Shown here piece after piece: positions 7,679 to 16,710 of a stretch of DNA of 64,000 nucleotides (its first letter is position 1; the number at the start of each line of letters is the position of its first letter). Origin of the DNA: Lachnospiraceae bacterium XBB2008 (GTDB lineage Bacteria > Bacillota > Clostridia > Lachnospirales > Lachnospiraceae); contig FMVL01000003.1 of assembly GCA_900102235.1 (NCBI GenBank), positions 124,001-188,000 on the forward strand, in the 5' to 3' direction. The notes beneath the pieces were generated by a model. It was not told where the DNA came from, did not search any database, and saw only the letters and a program-made list of their open reading frames with translations. A program made the position numbers and the translations under genes.

Positions 7679-9727
7679 CTACCAGGTAAATGAATATATC
7701 ATTACGGGATTCTGGGCCTGCATCATATGATGCGAACCGACAGTCCTGATATCGGAGACCTGCATCTGTATGATACTTGCACCATCTATGCCATGCTCCT
7801 CAATGAACGAATTAAGCGCTCCGGAGGTCTCCAGACTTACCGAGTTGATCACGAAGCGGATCCCGCATCCCTTCATATGTATCGCCATCAGTATCTGCGC
7901 AAGTTTGCCTCCGCTGCCGCCGATAAACACCGCATCCGGGGCTTCCAGCCCGGTCAGAACATCAGGCGCTTCTCCTTCTATCAAATAAACATTCTCCATA
8001 CGGAGGGCTTCGATATTCTGTCTGATAAGTCCGGCGGCTTCAGCATTATGTTCAACCGTATAAACTGTAAGTGACGGATGAAGCGATGCTGCCTCAAGTG
8101 CTACCGAGCCTGTTCCGCCACCGATGTCATATACAACATCCCCTTCCCGGAGCATAAGCCTGATAACACTCTCGTGGCGTATACACTCTTTTGTCATCGG
8201 AATCTGTCCTCGTATCAGGTTATCGTCACCAAGAACTTTTATCAGCGGTCTCCGTTCCCATCCGGGATTGATGACAAGCGCAGTCAGTATACCGTCACTT
8301 TCATAATTCAGAGCTTCTTCAGGAGCAAGTTCGGTCATCCTCTCGTTTTCATAAGACAGATTCTCTCCGACTGTTATCCGGCAATCCGGTGCTGTGTCCT
8401 TCAGGCACTCTCCCAGTTTGCGCACATCCTGCTCACCCGACAGAAGCACATATGTCTTACGATTGTATCTGACCAGTTCTGTCACTGCATGAAAGCGGGA
8501 TGCGCCATTCCTGCCATGCAGACTGAATATGGCCGCATCATCGTAGCTCTCCGCAGTCAGCGAAGCCATATAGGATATCGACGATATCCCCGGAAGGACT
8601 CTGATCTCAGCCTCGGGATCCCATTCCCGGATCCCCGACCTTACCTTATCTGCTCCGCTGTAGAATCCGCTGTCTCCCGAAAAGAGTATCACGATACGCC
8701 TGTGATCGGGATGATCGTTCAGGATGGCTGTGATATCCGGTAACAGATATGCCGGATACTTCTCCGGTACTTTAAGACCCTCTATGAGCCGTTTTGCTCC
8801 GATGCAGACATCCGCTTCCCTGATAGCACGTCTGACCTCATCCGTGACCGCTCTGCTGCTACCCATACCGTACCCCGCAATAGTTATGACTCTATGCAAA
8901 ACACCATCGCCTGCTGATCCTTCATTATCACTATAGTCTTTGCCCGTGATCATGTTATACGCTTCAGCTACTGATACTCCGGCATCATCTGCGGGCCTCC
9001 GGATCACATGACATGTGATACCCGACTGATCGCACGCTTTGATCTTGTCATCATATCCCCCCGCAGTACCGCTCTGCTTGGTCACCATATGTCTGATGCC
9101 GAATTGTTCGATGAGTGCTTCATTTATACCCACTCCGAAGGGCCCTTGCATGGCTATGATCCTGGATGGCTCTATTCCGGAGTCCTCACATAGCTTCAAA
9201 CTGTCAACCGAAGGGATCACCCGTACATACGTCCTGTGGAGGGTATTAAGCGAAACCGTATCCCTGTATGATGCCAGTTCCTTACTTCCTGTCGTGAGCA
9301 AAATATTTCCTTCCGTATCATCAAGCGCGGCAAAACACGCGGCAGGGCGGTCATAGATGCGCAGTTTATCATTTTGCACATCATCCCGGTCGTTCGGTCC
9401 GCCTTCCGCCCCGGATCTTCTCACATGTATCAGTCTGCATCCCGTATCCGATACCGCGGCTTTGATATTGGACGTGACGTCAGTAGCATAAGGATGCGTG
9501 GCATCTACTACGATGTCATACGGCCCGTACTCTCTGTTTTTCAAAAAAGCGGCTATCCCGTCCCGGTCCATTCGTCCGGTCAGGACTTCGGCAAATTCAT
9601 TCGGTGTTATCAGTGAGTTACCGTAATCGGATGTCACTGATACAGTATGATAAACCGAAGCCCGCGACAGGGCCTCTGACAGTGTTCTGCCTTCTGTGGT
9701 TCCGCCGAAAATGATGATCTTATCCAT
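7679..9727 (-). CDS. CbiJ-CbiE-CbiT fusion (precorrin-6A reductase / precorrin-6B methyltransferase-decarboxylase)
   Basis: A 682-residue three-enzyme fusion. Residues 1-255 are the CbiJ/CobK reductase (IIIFGGTTEGRTL, VVDATHPYA). Residues about 278-490 are the CbiE methyltransferase (ITIAGYGMGSS, FSGDSGFYSG). Residues about 495-682 are the CbiT methyltransferase/decarboxylase (IPMTKECIR, SAM loop VYDIGGGTGSV). It would reduce the ring, methylate C5 and C15 and remove the C12 acetate carboxyl, acting on cobalt-precorrin-6 intermediates. CbiE-CbiT fusions (CobL) are common; adding CbiJ at the N-terminus channels successive steps. The ATG overlaps the cbiH stop by eight bases. Confidence 0.95.
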   Translation of the reverse strand: MDKIIIFGGTTEGRTLSEALSRASVYHTVSVTSDYGNSLITPNEFAEVLTGRMDRDGIAAFLKNREYGPYDIVVDATHPYATDVTSNIKAAVSDTGCRLIHVRRSGAEGGPNDRDDVQNDKLRIYDRPAACFAALDDTEGNILLTTGSKELASYRDTVSLNTLHRTYVRVIPSVDSLKLCEDSGIEPSRIIAMQGPFGVGINEALIEQFGIRHMVTKQSGTAGGYDDKIKACDQSGITCHVIRRPADDAGVSVAEAYNMITGKDYSDNEGSAGDGVLHRVITIAGYGMGSSRAVTDEVRRAIREADVCIGAKRLIEGLKVPEKYPAYLLPDITAILNDHPDHRRIVILFSGDSGFYSGADKVRSGIREWDPEAEIRVLPGISSISYMASLTAESYDDAAIFSLHGRNGASRFHAVTELVRYNRKTYVLLSGEQDVRKLGECLKDTAPDCRITVGENLSYENERMTELAPEEALNYESDGILTALVINPGWERRPLIKVLGDDNLIRGQIPMTKECIRHESVIRLMLREGDVVYDIGGGTGSVALEAASLHPSLTVYTVEHNAEAAGLIRQNIEALRMENVYLIEGEAPDVLTGLEAPDAVFIGGSGGKLAQILMAIHMKGCGIRFVINSVSLETSGALNSFIEEHGIDGASIIQMQVSDIRTVGSHHMMQAQNPVMIYSFTW

Positions 9728-10454
9728 TCAATGCATATCCTCTGGGAGTGATGAGTCTGTTGTCTCTGATATATGTCCGGGAGTTTCCGATGAATACGGT
9801 CGTAAACATGTCAGCCTTTAATCCGAGCAGATCCTTGAGTGTGCAGGTACCGGAGGATTCGCCCTCGCGTCCTATGTTCACGACATAACCGCAGCATGTG
9901 TCGCCATCCAGCTTACGCATCAGGATCTCAACCGCTCTTTTCAGATGATCGGGTCTGTGTGCACTCGCAGGATTATAAAGCACGATCGCGAAATCACCCT
10001 CTGCTGCTGCCAGAAGCCTGCGCTCTATCGTCTCCCACGGGGTGAGAAGATCGCTTAAACTGATCAGACAGAAATCATGATTTACGGGAGCCCCCAGAAG
10101 AGCCGCTCCGCTGAGTGCCGCAGTAACTCCGGGAACAACGGTCACATCCTGTACACTTAATCCCGCTTCGACGGCACACTCGATCATCGGCGAAGCCATC
10201 CCGTATACTCCTGCATCACCACTGCAGATCAGGGCCACATTTTTGCCCTGAACGGACAGTTCCGCACACTTCCTGCAACGCTCGATCTCGCCGCGCATTC
10301 CGTTCTCGTAATATTCCTTATCCGGCCAGATATCCCTGATGAGAGCCGTGTATGTTTTATATCCGGCTATCACATCACACTCATCTATCACGGCCGCAGC
10401 TTCGGCCGTCATCATATCTTTTTTACCGGGGCCCATCCCAACCACGTATATCAT
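9720..10454 (-). CDS. cbiH: cobalt-precorrin-3B C17-methyltransferase
   Basis: A 244-residue uroporphyrin-III-type methyltransferase that methylates C17 and triggers ring contraction. Visible marks are the N-terminal IYVVGMGPG, ICSGDAGVYGMASP and FAIVLYNPAS, the last typical of CbiH/CobJ. I set the start at 10454 because it makes an ATGA overlap with cbiG and leaves the expected N-terminus; an upstream in-frame ATG would add ten residues without family support. It lies between cbiG and the CbiJ-E-T fusion, matching pathway order. Confidence 0.95.
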   Translation of the reverse strand: MIYVVGMGPGKKDMMTAEAAAVIDECDVIAGYKTYTALIRDIWPDKEYYENGMRGEIERCRKCAELSVQGKNVALICSGDAGVYGMASPMIECAVEAGLSVQDVTVVPGVTAALSGAALLGAPVNHDFCLISLSDLLTPWETIERRLLAAAEGDFAIVLYNPASAHRPDHLKRAVEILMRKLDGDTCCGYVVNIGREGESSGTCTLKDLLGLKADMFTTVFIGNSRTYIRDNRLITPRGYALNG

Positions 10455-11470
10455 ATATACCGCCTCCTGAGCGCGACCGCGCATGTCAGTCCTTCACCCC
10501 TGGTCTTGTGTACTACTATCTCACCGTTCTCCGATCCCAGCATAGCCGCACGCTCACACACATTATCTGTTCCGGTCGTCTCCCGCACAAAATCCGACGC
10601 CTCATAAGTCCCCGGAGCTTTATTAAGTAGTCCGGCATCAAACGTGATAAGCGGAAGTCTGTATTTAGAGCAAAAAGATCCAAGCCCCGGTTCGTCTTCC
10701 TTTATATCTATGGTGCATACCGCATAGATGTCATCCAATTCCAAATGTTCGCGCCCGAGAATGCTTTTAACAAAATCCTCTATCGCCTCAGGGGCGGTTC
10801 CCTTCTTCATGCCCAGTCCGAGCACGTATCGCTTAGGTCTAAGCAGCAGTGAATACTCTCTGTCCGTATCATCCGCCACGATGATATCTACGGGTCTGTC
10901 AGGCGGATAATCCTTTATCGACAGCGTGACCGGCTTGCCCTCTATGGCTTTTGCATTCACTTTCTTAATACCGTCCCGGTTAACTATACTTAGGTTATTC
11001 TCCACAGCAAACACATCTGCACTGAATGCACCGTTGATATCCGTCGATGTAGTTATCACCGGTTGTGCTTCCAGGAGTGATGCCAGCACGCATGTGATCT
11101 TATCCGCACCTCCGACGTGTCCGGAGAGTACGGGAATGACATATGTGCCATTATCATCTATCACTATCACCGGCGGATCGGCGAGTTTATCGGATACGCA
11201 GCCCGCTATCACTCTGACCGCTATTCCCATCGCACCGACAAAAATGATACAGTTCCCTGCGGCAAATCTCTGTGAACACCATTCCCGAAGAGAACCGTCG
11301 ATCTCCAGAAAACCGTCGGGGACATCACTGTCCTTTGCCCCGAAATACGGTGTGACATAAGAGTCCCCGATGCCACCTGCTTCGAGTACACCGCATGCTG
11401 CTGCCGCTTTGTTTATTCTCCGGATCACATCCGCCCCTTTATGTGTAAAACAGATCGCCGCTTTATTCAT
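10451..11470 (-). CDS. cbiG: cobalt-precorrin-5A hydrolase
   Basis: A 339-residue CbiG that opens the delta-lactone of cobalt-precorrin-5A and releases acetaldehyde, a step of the anaerobic pathway. Recognisable parts are AAICFTHKGADV at the start, IIFVGAMGIAVRVIAG and PVIVIDDNGTYVIPVLSGH in the first domain, and RYVLGLGMKKGT opening the C-terminal CobE-like domain. The start at 11470 gives an ATGAATAA overlap with cbiF and has AGGG upstream. Presence of CbiG and CbiD rather than CobG and CobNST marks the oxygen-independent route. Confidence 0.95.
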   Translation of the reverse strand: MNKAAICFTHKGADVIRRINKAAAACGVLEAGGIGDSYVTPYFGAKDSDVPDGFLEIDGSLREWCSQRFAAGNCIIFVGAMGIAVRVIAGCVSDKLADPPVIVIDDNGTYVIPVLSGHVGGADKITCVLASLLEAQPVITTSTDINGAFSADVFAVENNLSIVNRDGIKKVNAKAIEGKPVTLSIKDYPPDRPVDIIVADDTDREYSLLLRPKRYVLGLGMKKGTAPEAIEDFVKSILGREHLELDDIYAVCTIDIKEDEPGLGSFCSKYRLPLITFDAGLLNKAPGTYEASDFVRETTGTDNVCERAAMLGSENGEIVVHKTRGEGLTCAVALRRRYI

Positions 11471-12233
11471 TTCTGTCCCTGCTGCCCTGTCGATATCCGG
11501 TAGTAAATTCCGGATCATATAAACAGGATCTTAAATACGAAGTGTGTGAAACGGCATCTCCCACAAGTACGACAGCCGTTTTGGTAATGCCTGCCTCCCG
11601 TGCGGTGTCTCCGAGAGCCGCTACCGTGCACTCGAAAACTTTCTCATCCGGCCATGTAGCTTTGTATACGATGGCAGCCGGAGTGTCCGGTCCGTAACCG
11701 CCTGTGATCAGTCTGCGGGCAAGCTCATCCATCATGCCTGCCGACAGATAGACTGCCATCGAGGCATGATGAGCGGCCAGACTTTCTATACTCTCAGATG
11801 AAGGTACCGGAGTCCTGCCCTCCATACGCGTGATGATGAGCGTTTGAGATACTCCGGGCAGAGTGTATTCCATATTCAGGGCAGAAGCTGCTCCGAAAGC
11901 CGCTGTGACTCCCGGGCATGATTCATAGCTGATCCCACGTCTGTCAAGTTCATCCATCTGCTCCCTGACCGCTCCGAATATACTCGGTTCACCCGTATGC
12001 AGACGCACCGTATTCATATGCTCAGCCTCTGCGTCTGTGATGACCGATATGACCTCTTCGAGAGTCATCCGCGAGCTGTCATATACTTTCGCATCTTCAC
12101 GTGCCGATCCAAGCAGCTCCGGATTGACCAGACTACCGGCATATATCACTACATCCGCCTGCTCTATGAGTTTCTGTCCCCTGACAGTGATCAGATCCTC
12201 CGCTCCGGGACCTGCTCCGACAAAATAAACCAT
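11463..12233 (-). CDS. cbiF: cobalt-precorrin-4 C11-methyltransferase
   Basis: A 256-residue methyltransferase that adds the C11 methyl group. The family pattern is clear: VYFVGAGPGAEDLITVRG at the N-terminus, IYAGSLVNPELL, and RLHTGEPSIFGAVREQ with the SAM-binding loop. It sits between cbiD (eight-base gap) and cbiG (overlapping). Length and motifs are standard, with nothing odd. Confidence 0.95.
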   Translation of the reverse strand: MVYFVGAGPGAEDLITVRGQKLIEQADVVIYAGSLVNPELLGSAREDAKVYDSSRMTLEEVISVITDAEAEHMNTVRLHTGEPSIFGAVREQMDELDRRGISYESCPGVTAAFGAASALNMEYTLPGVSQTLIITRMEGRTPVPSSESIESLAAHHASMAVYLSAGMMDELARRLITGGYGPDTPAAIVYKATWPDEKVFECTVAALGDTAREAGITKTAVVLVGDAVSHTSYLRSCLYDPEFTTGYRQGSRDRNE

Positions 12234-12241
12234 ACGAACTC

Positions 12242-13366
12242 CTATCCCCGGTCAGACAGACGATCAGTCCCTGCAGTCCCGCCCAGCAATTCTTCGGCGC
12301 CTGCGGTCTTTCCAAGCAGGCCCCATTTGGATGCATATACGATACACTCTGTCGCTATCTGACCTTTCACTCTCGCATCCATGTAAAATGCGATCCGGTC
12401 CATGATATGTTCCATGCACTTCCCGGCTATACCGGCATCCGCCAGGATCTGATATGCTTCCTCCGTGGACACACAGTCCAGAATGGAATTCAGTAATCCC
12501 GAGCCCGCCCCGCTTCTGACAGCAGCAGCGGCCATCAGTTCCATACGACAGTCGGCTTCATGCGAATGGGTGTTCATGATGCCGCCGGAGACTTTGACCA
12601 GCTTACCGATATGTCCGCACAGAAGCACGCTCTTAAATCCGAGTTCCACGGCGATATCCAGAGTCTCTCCGATATAATTGGAGCATTTGACCGCGCGGTC
12701 CAGATCATACCCGTAATGTTCCCGCATAAAATCCATGCCGTAATTGCCCGGTGATATCACTGCCGTCTGCGCCCCTTCAGCCCTGATCTGGTTAAGTTCT
12801 ACCCGTATGGTATCTATCAGGGCCCTGGTGCTCATAGGCTCAACTATTCCTGTCGTGCCTATTATGGAGATACCGCCCTCGATACCCAGTCTGGGATTAA
12901 AAGTCTTACGGGCGATCTCCTCGCCTTCGGGAACCGATATGATGACGCTCAGCGAATCCGGATAATCATATTCGTTCATCACTTTGCGAACTTCGTCTTC
13001 GATCATCTGTCTCGGAACTGAGTTGATGGCTGCATTTCCGACAGGCTGATCCAACCCCGGGCGGGTAACCCTGCCGACCCCCCGACCGCCATCTATATTT
13101 ACTTTTTTTTGTCCGTCATTGACCACGGAAACCATCGCATATACCAATGTACCGTTTGTCACATCCGGGTCATCTCCTGCGTCTTTTCTTACGGCACAGC
13201 TGACCATATCGGGTGATACGGACATATCCTCGATCTCAGGCTTATACTCGATCCCGGCCGGGGTGATGATCGTCACATGTGTGAGTCTGACCCCGCCCAG
13301 AAGCATATATACGGCAGCCTTGGCAGCAGCTGCTGCACAGCTTCCGGTTGTAAATCCGTAGTTCAT
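12242..13366 (-). CDS. cbiD: cobalt-precorrin-5B C1-methyltransferase
   Basis: A 374-residue CbiD, the C1 methyltransferase specific to the anaerobic pathway. It begins with the hallmark NYGFTTGSCAAAAAKAA and has GVGRVTRPGLDQPVGNAAIN and ISIIGTTGIVEPMS further in. The last ~15 residues (GAEELLGGTAGTDRL) look like an unconserved tail. It follows cbiC after about 37 bases, one of the larger gaps in this operon. Confidence 0.96.
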   Translation of the reverse strand: MNYGFTTGSCAAAAAKAAVYMLLGGVRLTHVTIITPAGIEYKPEIEDMSVSPDMVSCAVRKDAGDDPDVTNGTLVYAMVSVVNDGQKKVNIDGGRGVGRVTRPGLDQPVGNAAINSVPRQMIEDEVRKVMNEYDYPDSLSVIISVPEGEEIARKTFNPRLGIEGGISIIGTTGIVEPMSTRALIDTIRVELNQIRAEGAQTAVISPGNYGMDFMREHYGYDLDRAVKCSNYIGETLDIAVELGFKSVLLCGHIGKLVKVSGGIMNTHSHEADCRMELMAAAAVRSGAGSGLLNSILDCVSTEEAYQILADAGIAGKCMEHIMDRIAFYMDARVKGQIATECIVYASKWGLLGKTAGAEELLGGTAGTDRLSDRG

Positions 13367-13403
13367 TTATCCTCCGTATCTGATCCGGACTCTTGAATCA
13401 GGC

Positions 13404-14048
13404 TCAACCGTCCCTCATGGAATACAGCACCGCATTGCATATCGCAGCAGCCACATTGCTGCCTCCCTTACGTCCTCTGTTTACAATATGAGGGATATCC
13501 GATGCGATGATCAGTTCCTTGGCAGCTTCGACATTTACAAATCCGACCGGCACTCCTATCACAAACCCCGGAAAATACTCTCCGGCTTCGGTCTTTTCAC
13601 TGATAGTGATAAGTGCGGTAGGCGCATTCCCGATGACAAATATCACAGGTCCTTTCAGTTTCATGGCCCGCTCCATGCTGACCGAAGCTCTGGTAATGCC
13701 TCGTTCTTTGGCTTCCACAGCCACATCTTCATCCGCCATAAAACAACGGGCATCTCCTCCGTAGCGCGCGAGTTCCTTTTTGTTGATACCTGACAGTGCC
13801 ATATTTGTATCGGTGACTATGGTTGCGCCTGATCTGATAAGTGTCCTGATCCTGTCCATCGCCCCATCGGAAAAAACAAGCGTGGAAGCATAGTCAAAAT
13901 CAGCCGTGGTATGGATACAGCGTTTGATGACCGGTGCTGTATCTCCGGTCAGTTCTATCCCCATACCGGCCAGTTCTTCGGTCAGTATCCTGAAACTTTC
14001 TTTTTCTATATCAGCCGGCTGAATATGAGAGATCTGCGTTTTGATCAT
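13404..14048 (-). CDS. cbiC: precorrin-8X methylmutase
   Basis: A 214-residue CbiC/CobH that moves a methyl group from C11 to C12 to give cobyrinate. Diagnostic parts are PADIEKESFRI at the N-terminus, the catalytic-histidine region VIKRCIHTTADFDYA, and FVIGVPVGFVNVEAAKE. The ATG at 14048 is preceded by GGAAGG at good spacing; farther upstream ATGs would lengthen the protein into the preceding gene. The gap to cobD is ten bases. Confidence 0.95.
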   Translation of the reverse strand: MIKTQISHIQPADIEKESFRILTEELAGMGIELTGDTAPVIKRCIHTTADFDYASTLVFSDGAMDRIRTLIRSGATIVTDTNMALSGINKKELARYGGDARCFMADEDVAVEAKERGITRASVSMERAMKLKGPVIFVIGNAPTALITISEKTEAGEYFPGFVIGVPVGFVNVEAAKELIIASDIPHIVNRGRKGGSNVAAAICNAVLYSMRDG

Positions 14049-14058
14049 CTGTCCTTCC

Positions 14059-15114
14059 TTAGTGTCTGATATCATGTATTGCGGCTGCAAGCAGTACATT
14101 ATCCGCACTGCTTCTTACCGCGGTCCTGTAAAAGCCACGCCCTAATCCGGGCATACCGGACAGGTCTCTGATCAGAATATTCCGTTTGAGCAATGGCTCG
14201 TATAATTCAATATCCGAATTGAACATCACAAAAACCGTATCGCTTGGATACACCTTACATCCGGCATCTTTAAGCAATCCGCACAGGTGCAGTCTCTCCC
14301 CGGAGATCATCTCCAAAGACCGTGCGATATGATCCCTTTCGCACATAAACCCGGCACATGCCTCCATCGCATATGCGGCCGGCAGGCTGATATTCCATTC
14401 CGGAAGCATTTTCCGGATACCCGGTATATTCTTCTCATCAGTTATCACATAGCCCATGCGTAATCCGGGTAACGCAAAAAGCTTGGTGTATGATCTGATG
14501 ATATACAACCCCGGATACCGGTCGATCAGAGCCTGCAGATTCCTGCTTCGTCCGGGCTCAGACATGGCTTTATCCGACAGATAGTAAAAACTCTCGTCCA
14601 AAAGGACACTGATACCCGCATCTGATGCGTATTCAAGGATATCATCCAGTACGGCCCCGTCGATACTCAGACCGACCGGATTCCACGGGTCGCACAGAAA
14701 GATCATATCCGCATCCGCAGGCATCAGCTGTATGATGTCTGACCCAAGCCTGAAATCATCTTCCCTGCTCATAGGGATATCTGTCACCCGGCATGCGGAC
14801 AGTGCATTCAGTGCATGTCTGTATCCGTCAAAACAGGGCGTAAAAAGAACAGCATGTTTGGGGTTTACATAACTTACGGTCCCCACTATAAGTTCACTTG
14901 CCCCGTTTCCGGCCAGGACATTTTCCGGTCTCACACCGTCAGCATATGCAAGTGCGCTCCGTAAGCTCTCCTGTTTGGGATCAGGATACTCTCCCAGATG
15001 CTTAAGACCTTCCTTTATCGCATCATATACTTCCTGTGGTGGCCCTAATGGATTCAGGCTTACCGAATAATCAATATTGATGTCGTGTCTGTATATATCC
15101 CCGCCATGTGTCAT
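14059..15114 (-). CDS. cobD: threonine-phosphate decarboxylase (CobD type)
   Basis: A PLP enzyme of about 351 residues, in the histidinol-phosphate aminotransferase fold. In cobalamin operons this family decarboxylates L-threonine phosphate to aminopropanol phosphate, the linker of the nucleotide loop. Visible are THGGDIYR at the N-terminus, NPLGPP, FLCDPWNPVG, and the PLP lysine motif RSYTKLFALPGLRMGY. An in-frame GTG at 15120 would make a GTGA overlap with cbiB; the ATG at 15114 has AAAGG upstream. I prefer the ATG but cannot exclude the GTG. No L-threonine kinase (PduX-like) gene is present here. Confidence 0.9.
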   Translation of the reverse strand: MTHGGDIYRHDINIDYSVSLNPLGPPQEVYDAIKEGLKHLGEYPDPKQESLRSALAYADGVRPENVLAGNGASELIVGTVSYVNPKHAVLFTPCFDGYRHALNALSACRVTDIPMSREDDFRLGSDIIQLMPADADMIFLCDPWNPVGLSIDGAVLDDILEYASDAGISVLLDESFYYLSDKAMSEPGRSRNLQALIDRYPGLYIIRSYTKLFALPGLRMGYVITDEKNIPGIRKMLPEWNISLPAAYAMEACAGFMCERDHIARSLEMISGERLHLCGLLKDAGCKVYPSDTVFVMFNSDIELYEPLLKRNILIRDLSGMPGLGRGFYRTAVRSSADNVLLAAAIHDIRH

Positions 15115-15116
15115 GG

Positions 15117-16154
15117 TCACAGACCTTTCCTTACGATCAGATATAATGCACCGAATATGATGAACATGAGCAATTCGGATGTGAACATGAGCCGATTGGC
15201 ATACCTTATATGCGCTGTCTCTATCTGCCTGTTGTCATCGCCTATCGCCGGTTTTTCCACAGGAACACCACCGTAATATGATGTTCCTCCGAGTCTGATC
15301 CCGAGACTTCCCGCGCATGCACTTTCCGTCTGTGCGGAATTGGGGCTTAAATGTTTTTGTCTGTCACGACGCCAGATACGGTAAGCTCCCGCTGCCGAAA
15401 TATCATTCGAAAAAAGTCCGAGTACGGCCGCAGACGCCATGATAAACCACGCACTCATTCTCGACGGCACAAAATTAAACACATCATCCGCTTTTGCCGC
15501 AAAACGTCCGAAATACTCATATCTGTCATTATGATAGCCAAGCATGGAATCCATGGTATTGACTGCTTTATACATCATGCCCAAGACCGGTCCGCCCAGG
15601 ATCGTATATAAGAGCGGAGCAAGAACACCGTCGGAAGTATTCTCGGCCACAGTCTCCACCGCAGCTCTGATCATCCCGGTCTCATCCAGTCTGTCCGTAT
15701 CACGGCCCACTATCATGGATAAGTCGCCTCTGGCAGCCTCCGTATCACCGCGCTCAAGATCCTTGCATACTTTCATGCTCTCGTCGTACAGGCTCCGTGC
15801 AGCAAGAATGTAACATGTAAGAACCGCTTCAACCGCGATGCCTGCGTATGGGTGTATGAGATAGGCCGCCGCAAGCATGAGCATCGTGATCAGTACCGCT
15901 ACGATCATGACCGTGATCCACAACCGGAAACCGAGACGTATCATCCGTCCCGGAGACGGTACTATAAAAGAACCTTCCCGAGACTCTTCCTCTGCTTCCG
16001 TCCGGCTCACCGGATACAGTCTTTTCTCCAGAGCAGATATCATCCTGCCTATTCCGACCACCGGATGAGGTATACCGTGAGGATCACCGATACACAGATC
16101 AAGCACGCAGCCTGTCACTAAGGCGATCATATGATAGCAGATCAATTCTCTCAT
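15117..16154 (-). CDS. cbiB: adenosylcobinamide-phosphate synthase
   Basis: An integral membrane protein of about 345 residues that attaches aminopropanol phosphate to adenosylcobyrate. Family marks are CVLDLCIGDPHGIPHPVVGIGRMI at the start (key residues D-x-G-D-P-H and HPV-x-x-IG), VGRDTDRLDE and VAENTSDGVLAPL in the middle, and PSRMSAWF. Several hydrophobic helices span the protein. The start overlaps the cobC end by about 56 bases, longer than any other junction in this operon; an alternative ATG at 16130 shortens the overlap to 32 bases but neither has a strong ribosome site. Confidence 0.93.
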   Translation of the reverse strand: MRELICYHMIALVTGCVLDLCIGDPHGIPHPVVGIGRMISALEKRLYPVSRTEAEEESREGSFIVPSPGRMIRLGFRLWITVMIVAVLITMLMLAAAYLIHPYAGIAVEAVLTCYILAARSLYDESMKVCKDLERGDTEAARGDLSMIVGRDTDRLDETGMIRAAVETVAENTSDGVLAPLLYTILGGPVLGMMYKAVNTMDSMLGYHNDRYEYFGRFAAKADDVFNFVPSRMSAWFIMASAAVLGLFSNDISAAGAYRIWRRDRQKHLSPNSAQTESACAGSLGIRLGGTSYYGGVPVEKPAIGDDNRQIETAHIRYANRLMFTSELLMFIIFGALYLIVRKGL

Positions 16155-16710
16155 CACTTATCTCTAATTCCAGAACGTATCCGTCCAGATTCGGACAGAT
16201 ATTCGCATAAAAATCATTACCTGCAAGTGTGGACATCACCGACATGATATTGCCACCGTGACATACTATCACGATATCATCATCATCCGGTGTAAGTCTG
16301 ATCACCTGCTCAAACCCGGCCATGCTGCGCCTGATCAGATCGTCCATCGATTCCCCGCCGGGAATGCGATCCCGACCGCCACTGTCTATCCATGCCTGAT
16401 AACGCGGATCTTTATCCAGTTCAGCATGTGTATGTCCGTCGAGGATTCCGAAATCAATTTCTTTAAGATCTTCCACTTCTGTCTGATTCTTTGTACCAAA
16501 CAGGATCCGGGCAGTCTCTTTGGCTCTGATGAGCGGGCTTACATACAGACTGAAAAGTTCTCCCGTTATACCCGATATTTTTTCGTTTATCGCATACGCC
16601 TCTGCCCTGCCTGCATCAGACAGTGCTTCATCGGTACGACATCCCATAAATTTTCCGGATTCATTACCTCCGGTCTTTGCATGACGGATCAAAATACATC
16701 TCTTGTTCAT
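16099..16710 (-). CDS. cobC: alpha-ribazole phosphatase-type histidine phosphatase
   Basis: A 203-residue histidine phosphatase (phosphoglycerate-mutase-like). The catalytic motif is CILIRHAKTGGN at residues 5-16, with VSPLIRAKETA and VCHGGNIMSV supplying the second arginine and histidine. In this setting it most likely dephosphorylates alpha-ribazole phosphate or adenosylcobalamin phosphate. It has an ATGA overlap with cobS upstream and a long overlap with cbiB downstream. Assignment to CobC rests on context, since this fold serves many substrates. Confidence 0.88.
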   Translation of the reverse strand: MNKRCILIRHAKTGGNESGKFMGCRTDEALSDAGRAEAYAINEKISGITGELFSLYVSPLIRAKETARILFGTKNQTEVEDLKEIDFGILDGHTHAELDKDPRYQAWIDSGGRDRIPGGESMDDLIRRSMAGFEQVIRLTPDDDDIVIVCHGGNIMSVMSTLAGNDFYANICPNLDGYVLELEISDERIDLLSYDRLSDRLRA

